Shown: piece after piece, positions 7,204 to 12,846 of the stretch
Numbering within the stretch: the stretch's first letter is position 1
How the letters are laid out: every line of letters begins with the position of its first letter
Origin: HK-STAS-PATE-36 sp964610345
Lineage (GTDB): Bacteria > Patescibacteriota > Saccharimonadia > Saccharimonadales > JAGQNJ01
Assembly: GCA_964610345.1 (NCBI GenBank)
Contig: CAZSVQ010000025.1
Span: forward strand, 1-12,846
DNA length: 12,846 bases
Direction of reading: 5' to 3'
Translations under genes and position numbers: made by a program
The notes under the pieces: generated by a model
The model's database searches: none
What the model was told of the DNA's origin: nothing
Seen by the model: the letters and a program-made list of their open reading frames with translations, nothing else

Positions 7204-7207
7204 AAAA
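6404..7207 (+). repeat. Exact 804-bp direct repeat, copy 2
   Basis: This is the second copy of 3742-4545, in the same orientation and frame, encoding the last 265 residues and stop of the second large protein. After base 7207 the two contexts differ at once: here TGCTTGC leads into the pilM promoter, and there ATATTTCC leads into cassette 2. The repeat thus ends almost exactly with the gene. Confidence 0.95.
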
Positions 7208-7210
7208 TGC

Positions 7211-7241
7211 TTGCATAAACCAACAACGCTTATGCTATAAT
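7211..7241 (+). promoter_or_regulatory. pilM operon promoter, extended -10, probably leaderless
   Basis: A consensus extended -10, TGCTATAAT (-10 hexamer 7236-7241), lies 8 bases before the pilM ATG. A -35-like TTGCAT (7211-7216) is 19 bases upstream. The arms GCATAA (7213-7218) and TTATGC (7230-7235) form an inverted repeat across the spacer and could be an operator. There is no SD site before the ATG, so the mRNA should start at or within about 2 bases of the start codon. Confidence 0.75.
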
Positions 7242-7249
7242 TTACTGTA

Positions 7250-8287
7250 ATGAGTTTATTCACCGGCGTCTCTGATTATTTTGGACTTGACATCGGCACC
7301 TCAGCAGTTAGATTAGTAGAACTACGAGGGGGCGGGTCTGTTAAACAACTTGTTAGATTTGGTTATGTGCCAATTGATATCAAGCTTTCTATGAGTGATT
7401 CGGCACCTGACCAGCAAAAAGTAGCCCAAATTATTAAAGATTTACTTGTACAAGCAAAAGTACTTAGTAAAAATGTCGTTGTAGGTATACCTTCTCAGCG
7501 TGTCTTTACAACACTAGTAGATGTCGACAGATTATCGGAATCAGAACTTAATAAATCTATAAAATTTCAGGCAGATTCAATTATTCCCACACCAGTTTCA
7601 GAATCTAAAATAGACTGGGCTATGATTGGTGATTCTCCAAAAGATCCAGGTAAAGTAGAGGTATTACTTACAAGTGTGCCAAATGATTATGTCGAAAAAA
7701 GGCTTGATTTATTGGAGTCACTAGGCTTAAACGTTATAGCTTTTGAGCCTGATAATTTAGCTTTAAGTAGAGCGCTACTTGCTCCAGATGTAGCTACTCC
7801 TCAAATGATCATAGATGTAGGTCAAAATAGCAGCGACATTGTTGTTGTTGCTAACGGTGCACCACGCTTAACACGCTCAATACCAACTGGTGCTAGCGCA
7901 ATTGTTAAAGCAGCGGTTCAAAACTTGAATATTGACGAACAGCAAGCGCATCAGTTTGTATATAAATTTGGTTTAAGTAAAGATAGGCTAGAGGGTCAGA
8001 TTTATAATGCTGTTATCACTACAGTAGATATCTTAATGAGTGAAGTAGATAAGTCATTAAAGTTTTTTACTAATCGATATCAAGTTGGTGTTGATAGAGT
8101 AATTGTATCTGGTGTAGCTGCAGTATTACCGGAAATGCCAGCTTATATTGCCAATAAGACTGGCTTAAATGTCGAGATTGGAAACGCTTGGAGAAATGTG
8201 GATGTAGGCTCTGCTCAACAGGCGGATCTTATGGCCTTATCGCCATATTTTGGTGTAGCTTCAGGGTTAGCGGAGAGGCAAGAATAG
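7250..8287 (+). CDS. pilM: T4P assembly ATPase-like protein PilM
   Basis: A 345-residue actin-like protein of the PilM family. PilM sits on the cytoplasmic side of the T4P inner-membrane complex and binds the N-terminal tail of PilN, linking PilN/PilO to the motor. The actin/FtsA-type nucleotide site is visible: phosphate-1 loop GLDIGTSAVRLVEL (12-25), phosphate-2 IIDVGQNSSDI (187-197) and adenosine motif VIVSGVAAVLPEM (284-296). A family segment SIKFQADSIIP lies at 103-113. There is no membrane segment. Length matches the usual 340-370. It is the first gene of the pilus operon and has its own promoter; pilN starts immediately after its stop. Transcription may also reach it from the upstream cassette, since no terminator is visible in the 46-base gap. 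Confidence 0.95.
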   Translation: MSLFTGVSDYFGLDIGTSAVRLVELRGGGSVKQLVRFGYVPIDIKLSMSDSAPDQQKVAQIIKDLLVQAKVLSKNVVVGIPSQRVFTTLVDVDRLSESELNKSIKFQADSIIPTPVSESKIDWAMIGDSPKDPGKVEVLLTSVPNDYVEKRLDLLESLGLNVIAFEPDNLALSRALLAPDVATPQMIIDVGQNSSDIVVVANGAPRLTRSIPTGASAIVKAAVQNLNIDEQQAHQFVYKFGLSKDRLEGQIYNAVITTVDILMSEVDKSLKFFTNRYQVGVDRVIVSGVAAVLPEMPAYIANKTGLNVEIGNAWRNVDVGSAQQADLMALSPYFGVASGLAERQE

Positions 8288-8974
8288 ATGATCCAGTTTA
8301 ATTTATTACCAGATGTAAAACTTGAATATGTAAAAACTAAAAGAACTAAACGCACAGTAATTTTAGGTGCAATCTCAGTTACGTCACTAATAGTGTTTGT
8401 GTTTGTGCTTTTGTTTATGATCGTGAATGTATTCCAAAAACAGCATATTGGCAATTTGACTGAGGATATAAAGAATAAAACCAAAGAACTTAAAGATGTT
8501 CCGGATTTAGATAAAGTGCTAACCGTCCAAAATCAATTAAAAGCGTTACCTGGTTTACATGAAGCTAAGCCAGCTACCAGTAGGCTAACAGATTATTTGG
8601 TTCAACTAACACCTTCGAACGCTAAGATTACTGACGTTGAAGTGGATTATGAAGGTGGAACCATGTCAATTAATGGAACCGCAACTACAATAGAAGTTAT
8701 TAATCAGTTTGCCGATATTCTTAAGTTTACCGACTTAAAAGAGGGTGAATCTACAAAGCGGGCGTTTTCTGAAGTAGTTCTACCTAGTTTTGGTGTTGCA
8801 AGCAAAGACGGGCGTGTAAATTATAGCCTAGAGTTTAAGTTTGATCCTGTAATATTCGATAATACCAAGTCTGTTCAGCTAGTTGTTCCATCTATAGTTT
8901 CTACTAGGTCTGTAACAGAAAAACCAACTGATTTATTTGAACAAAAGCAACCAGAGCAATTACAGGGGCAATAA
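8288..8974 (+). CDS. pilN: T4P inner-membrane protein PilN
   Basis: A 228-residue bitopic membrane protein of the PilN type. It carries the short cytoplasmic FNLLP motif at residues 4-8, which in PilN proteins inserts into a groove of PilM. A basic stretch (about 11-22) and one membrane helix (about 26-48) follow, then a coiled-coil region (about 50-85) and a ferredoxin-like outer domain (about 95-195). The last 30 residues are Gln/Pro-rich and probably disordered. The start abuts the pilM stop with no gap and has GGAGAGG (8272-8278) 9 bases upstream. With PilO it should form the heterodimer that aligns the motor with the pilus. Family assignment rests on the INLLP-type motif, topology and gene order. 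Confidence 0.92.
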   Translation: MIQFNLLPDVKLEYVKTKRTKRTVILGAISVTSLIVFVFVLLFMIVNVFQKQHIGNLTEDIKNKTKELKDVPDLDKVLTVQNQLKALPGLHEAKPATSRLTDYLVQLTPSNAKITDVEVDYEGGTMSINGTATTIEVINQFADILKFTDLKEGESTKRAFSEVVLPSFGVASKDGRVNYSLEFKFDPVIFDNTKSVQLVVPSIVSTRSVTEKPTDLFEQKQPEQLQGQ

Positions 8975-8989
8975 AAGGAAATTTATTAT

Positions 8990-9676
8990 ATGAAGCCACA
9001 AAAAGGAAAAAGAGAACTAATCGACAAAGCAAATTCAAGTATGGTTGCGGTTGTTGCTGTTTGCGCGTTCTTAGTCGTGTTTTCGTTAGTAGCATGCAAG
9101 ACTTTATGGAGTCAAAGAGGGTACCAAGCAAAAGTAATTTCTAAAAATGAAAAAGCTGTGAAACAACTAGAAGACAATAAAATCGCAGTAGAAAAATTAA
9201 AAGTTTCATACGCTACTTTCATAAATACGCCCGATAATATTATAGGTGGCAACCCAAACGGCACAGGCGATAGAGATGGCGATAATTCTAAGATCGTGCT
9301 CGATGCCCTCCCTAGTAAATATGATTTTCCGGCATTTATAACTAGTGTTAAAAAACTACTTGCAACTAAGAATCTTCAGTTAAGTAGTATTACGGGCAAG
9401 GATGACGAAGTGGCTCAAAGCACAGCATCCAATAAAGACCCAGTAGAAATTCCATTTCAGTTTACTAGCGAAGTTAACAATTTTGCCCAAGCAAAAGAAT
9501 TGTTTACAGCAACCGAGCAATCAATCCGGCCTCTTAAAATAAGTAAAGTTACAATAACTGGTGGTAAGGATCAAAAACTTCAAGTTAACATAAACGCACT
9601 TTCTTATTATCAAGGAGCAAAAGGGTTAACTATCACCAAAGAGGTGGTAAAACAAAATGAGGCAACTAAAAAATGA
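8990..9676 (+). CDS. pilO: T4P inner-membrane protein PilO
   Basis: A 228-residue bitopic protein of PilO type, the partner of PilN. It has a short basic cytoplasmic N-terminus, one membrane helix (about 17-38, containing Cys25 and Cys36), a coiled-coil stretch (about 45-75), and a globular outer domain. The LPxxYDFPAFITSVKKLL segment (107-124) followed by a beta strand is typical for the start of the PilO ferredoxin-like fold. A Gly/Asn/Asp-rich loop (86-99) is inserted between coiled coil and domain. AAGGA (8975-8979) lies 10 bases before the ATG. The gene begins 15 bases after pilN and overlaps the next small gene by ATGA. Sequence similarity among PilO proteins is low, so order and topology carry much of the assignment. 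Confidence 0.88.
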   Translation: MKPQKGKRELIDKANSSMVAVVAVCAFLVVFSLVACKTLWSQRGYQAKVISKNEKAVKQLEDNKIAVEKLKVSYATFINTPDNIIGGNPNGTGDRDGDNSKIVLDALPSKYDFPAFITSVKKLLATKNLQLSSITGKDDEVAQSTASNKDPVEIPFQFTSEVNNFAQAKELFTATEQSIRPLKISKVTITGGKDQKLQVNINALSYYQGAKGLTITKEVVKQNEATKK

Positions 9677-9909
9677 AACAAAAAGACATAGCATTAATAA
9701 TCGTTATTGCGTTCATCGCAGGGATAGTCTCGTACATAGTTTCTGGTATGATTTTTGGAAAACCGTCTGATGCAAAAACAGAGGTAGATATTGTCGAACC
9801 AATCAGCGCTGATTTCCCGCCTGTTGACCAAAGATATTTTAATGCTAACTCAATAAACCCCACACAATTAATACAAATTGGTAATCAGAATAACACGCAG
9901 CCTTTTTAG
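9673..9909 (+). CDS. Small membrane protein in the pilP position
   Basis: A 78-residue protein that I do not recognise as a family. It has one membrane helix (about 6-28) with an N-terminal MKQKD and then a soluble tail (30-78) with an acidic/Pro segment (EVDIVEPISADFPPVDQRYF) and an Asn/Gln-rich end. Its start overlaps the pilO stop (ATGA), with GAGG (9659-9662) 10 bases upstream, so it is probably translated with pilO. In didermal T4P operons the gene after pilO is usually pilP, a lipoprotein that joins PilNO to the secretin. This protein lacks a lipobox cysteine and the PilP fold length, so it is at most a positional counterpart. A role in the PilMNO complex is inferred from coupling alone. 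Confidence 0.75.
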   Translation: MKQKDIALIIVIAFIAGIVSYIVSGMIFGKPSDAKTEVDIVEPISADFPPVDQRYFNANSINPTQLIQIGNQNNTQPF

Positions 9910-9936
9910 TGGTTGTAGAGAGGGCACAGTAAAAGC

Positions 9937-11772
9937 ATGAGTGTCTTATCCGCAGAAACTCAAAAAAAGGTAGAAGATGCTTTAGTTGAGCAAAAGTTAA
10001 TTTCGCGCGTTAAAATGGACGAGCTTAAAAACAGGGCTAAAACGGAGAGCGTGCCGTTGTTTTCGCTTTTAATTAGTGACGGTAAAATAACTGATGAGAC
10101 TCTAACTAGAACAATTGCTCACTCTAGCAATGTCCCGTATGTAAATTTATCTAGCGCAACCATCAGTAAAAGTGTATTAGATTTATTGCCAAAAGAAGTT
10201 GCAGAGCGCTATATGGCGGTACCCTTAGGCGAGATGAAGCACCGATTGGTTGTTGGTATGTTAGACCCTGACAACGTCCAGGCAATCGATTATCTTTCTA
10301 ACAAAATTGGTCGCCCCGTAAAGGTGTTCTCGGCAAGTGAGGCTGGCATTAGGCACGTACTTAGGCAGTACATTACGGCTGCCGATGCCGAGATTACCAG
10401 TGCTTATCCTAATATGGCACCGGGTGGCGGTATTGAAATCCCTACCGAGATTAGGAACTTTAAGGGTGATGATGAAACAGCAGCACCAAGCGCACAGGCA
10501 ACACCAAATAAAATAATCAAAAATCTTGCACAAGATTCACCAATTAGTAAAGTCTTGTCGGCTATATTAGAATATGCCGCCAGTAATGGTGCAAGTGATA
10601 TACACGTTGAACCATTAGAAAAGGAATTAAAAATTAGGTGTCGTATTGATGGCGTGTTGCGAGAGGTGATGAAATTACCAAAATCAACAGAACCACCACT
10701 AGTGTCGAGGGTTAAAATTCTAGCAAATTTGAAGATTGACGAACACAGACTACCTCAGGATGGTCAATTTACAGTAAATGCTGCAGGTCATGAAATTGAC
10801 CTTCGAATTGCAATTTCGCCAGTTGTGTGGGGAGAGCAAGTAGTTATCCGATTGTTAGATAAGTCTGGTACCAGCCTAAAATTAGAAGACATGGGTTATA
10901 AAGGTAGGGCACTCCGGACTATCCGCAGGGCACTTGGGCATCCAAACGGTATGGTTTTAACTTCTGGCCCAACTGGTTCTGGTAAATCAACTTCAATGTA
11001 CGCATTGCTACAAGAAATAAAGAGTGATGATATAAATATAGTCACCCTAGAAGACCCGGTTGAATATAAAATGCAAGGTATAAATCAAATTCAGGTTAAC
11101 GCTGATGTCGGGCTTACTTTTGCATCCGGGTTAAGGTCAATTTTGCGTCAAGACCCAGACGTAGTCATGGTTGGGGAAATTCGTGATAAAGAAACAGCAA
11201 CCTTAGCTGTGCAGGCCGCTCTGACGGGTCATTTAGTGTTCTCTACGCTTCATACCAACTCGGCAGCTGGTATTTTGCCTCGACTGCTTGATATGGGCAT
11301 TGAGCCATTTTTAATCGCTTCAACTGTACGTACGGTTATTGGTCAAAGGCTAGTTAGGCGTTTGGCAGATGGCGCAGAGGCTTATACATCAAATGCAGCT
11401 GAAACTGAGGCAATTCATAAGACTTTACCCAGCCTTTTGCCAAAAACTACAGCCGAAGCTAAGAAGTTAGCAGAAGATCTTGGGCATAAAGCCTTGCCTA
11501 CAATCACCGATACCGCTTATACTTTATACAAAGGCAAACAATCTGCCTCTGCACCTGGCGGTTATAAAGGACGAATGGGCTTGTATGAGGTTTTTGATGT
11601 TACGCCAGAAATCCAACAGCTTATTTTAAAACGTGCTACTAGCAGCGAGATTCAAAAGGTCGCACTACAACAGGGCATGGTAAGTATGCGTCAAGATGGG
11701 TATTTAAAAGCACTAAATGGCCTTACAACCCTGGACGAAGTCAATCGTGTTGCAGGAGAAGATAGTGCCTAA
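9937..11772 (+). CDS. pilB: T4P extension ATPase PilB, zinc site lost
   Basis: A 611-residue hexameric secretion ATPase that powers pilus polymerisation from the cytosol. An N-terminal GspE/MshEN-type domain (about 1-145) precedes an Ala/Pro/Gln-rich linker (about 150-190). The N2 domain begins near ASDIHVEP and the catalytic domain follows. Seen motifs: Walker A GPTGSGKST (344-352), Asp box VTLEDPVEY (369-377), Walker B region VVMVGEIRD (409-417) and His box TGHLVFSTLHTN (430-441). The usual C-terminal CxxC...CxxC zinc site is absent: after GQRLVRRL (469-476) comes an Ala/Thr/Lys-rich stretch without cysteine until GYKGRMGLYEV (542-552). The only cysteine is in IRCRIDG. GAGAGGG (9918-9924) lies 12 bases before the ATG. 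Coupling to a PilC platform protein is expected, but pilC is not in this window. Confidence 0.96.
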   Translation: MSVLSAETQKKVEDALVEQKLISRVKMDELKNRAKTESVPLFSLLISDGKITDETLTRTIAHSSNVPYVNLSSATISKSVLDLLPKEVAERYMAVPLGEMKHRLVVGMLDPDNVQAIDYLSNKIGRPVKVFSASEAGIRHVLRQYITAADAEITSAYPNMAPGGGIEIPTEIRNFKGDDETAAPSAQATPNKIIKNLAQDSPISKVLSAILEYAASNGASDIHVEPLEKELKIRCRIDGVLREVMKLPKSTEPPLVSRVKILANLKIDEHRLPQDGQFTVNAAGHEIDLRIAISPVVWGEQVVIRLLDKSGTSLKLEDMGYKGRALRTIRRALGHPNGMVLTSGPTGSGKSTSMYALLQEIKSDDINIVTLEDPVEYKMQGINQIQVNADVGLTFASGLRSILRQDPDVVMVGEIRDKETATLAVQAALTGHLVFSTLHTNSAAGILPRLLDMGIEPFLIASTVRTVIGQRLVRRLADGAEAYTSNAAETEAIHKTLPSLLPKTTAEAKKLAEDLGHKALPTITDTAYTLYKGKQSASAPGGYKGRMGLYEVFDVTPEIQQLILKRATSSEIQKVALQQGMVSMRQDGYLKALNGLTTLDEVNRVAGEDSA

Positions 11773-11795
11773 GTAATAAAGGTGGGTAAAAAATA

Positions 11796-12846
11796 ATGGA
11801 AACACAACCAAGAATAGAAATTTTACTAGAAGAAGTAGTCAAGAAGAAGGCCTCTGACCTTCATTTACAAGTGGGCATGCCACCAATGTTGCGTGTAGAC
11901 GGTCACTTAACGCCAGTTACTGGCTCCCAGCCGATGAGTGAAGAGATAGTCGAGGGTTTAGTGTTTGCAATGCTAGATGAAGATCAAAAACAAATTCTGT
12001 TAAAAGATAAAGAGTTTGACTTTAGCTTTGCTTTTGGTGATCTAGGGCGGTTCCGTGTTAACGCATTTCATGAACGGGGTAACCTGGCCGCAGCCTTGAG
12101 GCTTATACCTAACGAAATTTTAACCGTAGAGCAGCTTGGTTTGCCGGCAATCATGAATAAATTTGCCCAGTACCCTCGTGGTTTGGTTTTGGTCACAGGC
12201 CCAACTGGCTCCGGAAAGTCAACATCACTTGCCGCACTAGTTGATAAAATTAACTCCGAACGTGCCGACCATATTATAACAATTGAAGATCCAATAGAGT
12301 TTACTCATAAATCAAAAAGATCATTAGTTGTACAAAGAGAAGTTCACTATGATACCTATTCATTCTCGGCCGCTTTGAGGAGCGCACTACGCGAAGATCC
12401 AGACGTAGTATTGATTGGGGAGATGCGTGATCTAGAGACAATTGCTTCCGCTATAACCATAGCAGAAACTGGTCACCTAGTTTTTGCAACACTGCACACC
12501 AACTCAGCCGCTCAAAGTGTTGACCGTATGATAGATGTGTTTCCGCCACATCAACAGCCTCAAATTAGAGCTCAGTTATCTAATATCTTAATGGCTATTT
12601 GTTGCCAACGGTTGATTCCGTCAATCGGTGGTGGGCGTGTAGCCGCTGCAGAAATTTTAACTGCCACACCAGCCGTGCGTAACATTATCAGAGAAGGCAA
12701 GACCCACCAGCTAGAAGCGGTTATCCAAACCGGAGCAGAGTTTGGCATGCAGTCTATGGATAAAACTCTAGTTGGCTTAATTCATGCCGGCACAATTACT
12801 TACGACGAAGCTCGCAACTATGCCGTTGATTTAGAAGAGCTAGATA
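11796..12846 (+). CDS. pilT: T4P retraction ATPase PilT, 3' end beyond window
   Basis: The reading frame is open from the ATG at 11796 to the window end, 350 codons without a stop. PilT proteins are usually 345-370 residues, so only a short tail is missing. The start METQPRIEILLEEVVKKKAS leads into the PilT N-domain (SDLHLQVGMPPMLRVDG). Motifs: Walker A GPTGSGKST (135-143), IEDPIEF Asp box, Walker B with GEMRD (208-212), His box TGHLVFATLHTN (from about 225) and the retraction-specific AVRNIIREGK (293-302), close to the AIRNLIRE motif needed for retraction in known PilT. AGGTG (11780-11784) lies 11 bases before the ATG, 23 bases after the pilB stop. Presence of PilT implies retractable pili, as in twitching, attachment or DNA uptake. 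Confidence 0.96.
   Translation, partial: METQPRIEILLEEVVKKKASDLHLQVGMPPMLRVDGHLTPVTGSQPMSEEIVEGLVFAMLDEDQKQILLKDKEFDFSFAFGDLGRFRVNAFHERGNLAAALRLIPNEILTVEQLGLPAIMNKFAQYPRGLVLVTGPTGSGKSTSLAALVDKINSERADHIITIEDPIEFTHKSKRSLVVQREVHYDTYSFSAALRSALREDPDVVLIGEMRDLETIASAITIAETGHLVFATLHTNSAAQSVDRMIDVFPPHQQPQIRAQLSNILMAICCQRLIPSIGGGRVAAAEILTATPAVRNIIREGKTHQLEAVIQTGAEFGMQSMDKTLVGLIHAGTITYDEARNYAVDLEELD

Noticed and set aside
3742..7207. The repeat as an insertion sequence or CRISPR-like element
   Set aside because: There is no transposase, no terminal inverted repeats or target duplications, and no short regularly spaced repeats. The repeat is coding sequence in frame in both copies.
2350..9676. Alternative genetic code with TGA as an amino acid
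   Set aside because: TGA ends three genes (2350-2352, 5154-5156, 9674-9676), each at an overlap with the next gene, and no in-frame TGA occurs inside the conserved genes.

Overview
The window looks like chromosomal DNA of a Patescibacteria (CPR) bacterium, most likely a Saccharibacteria (TM7) relative. The grounds are a compact type IV pilus (T4P) operon of the order pilM-pilN-pilO-small membrane gene-pilB-pilT, the absence of any outer-membrane secretin gene or recognisable pilP, very short intergenic gaps, AT-leaning composition, and lineage-typical secreted proteins with a KPYFRxYGxDVVVGK module. TAA, TAG and TGA all end genes here, which argues against the Gracilibacteria/SR1 code where TGA is glycine. 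The taxonomic call is an inference; there is no rRNA or other firm marker.

Layout. Bases 1-166 hold no clear gene. At 167-811 (+) lies a bacterial PH-domain protein with a very strong Shine-Dalgarno site. Convergent to it, with only 5 bases between the stops, is ychF (817-1896, -), a translation-associated ATPase. The 87-base divergent region 1897-1983 carries the ychF promoter and the promoter of a rightward block that runs to the end of the window.

The rightward block starts with two tandem copies of a two-gene cassette: a small single-pass membrane protein (1984-2352 and 4590-5156) overlapping a large secreted, cysteine-containing protein (2349-4541 and 5143-7203). The small proteins share the N-terminal motif MAxNKTKLxxGGEVGE and then diverge. 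The large proteins have unrelated N-terminal halves and a shared C-terminal half. The last 265 codons, the stop codon and 4 further bases are identical at nucleotide level (804 bp; 3742-4545 = 6404-7207), although the homologous sequence just upstream has clearly diverged. That pattern points to recent gene conversion or another form of homogenisation, giving surface proteins with a variable front end on a constant rear end. The cassettes lie 46 bases upstream of pilM. I infer that they supply T4P-associated surface or tip proteins, possibly used in attachment to a host cell. No function has been demonstrated, and this is the best candidate in the window for an undescribed system.

The T4P genes encode the inner-membrane alignment complex (PilM, PilN, PilO), an unassigned 78-residue membrane protein, the extension ATPase PilB and the retraction ATPase PilT, which runs off the window end. 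PilB has lost the four-cysteine zinc site usual in PilB/GspE proteins.

A recurring feature is promoter position. Four genes (ychF, both small cassette genes, pilM) have a good -10 hexamer ending only 7-11 bases before the ATG and no Shine-Dalgarno site, which implies leaderless or nearly leaderless transcripts. Genes inside transcription units have Shine-Dalgarno sites instead.
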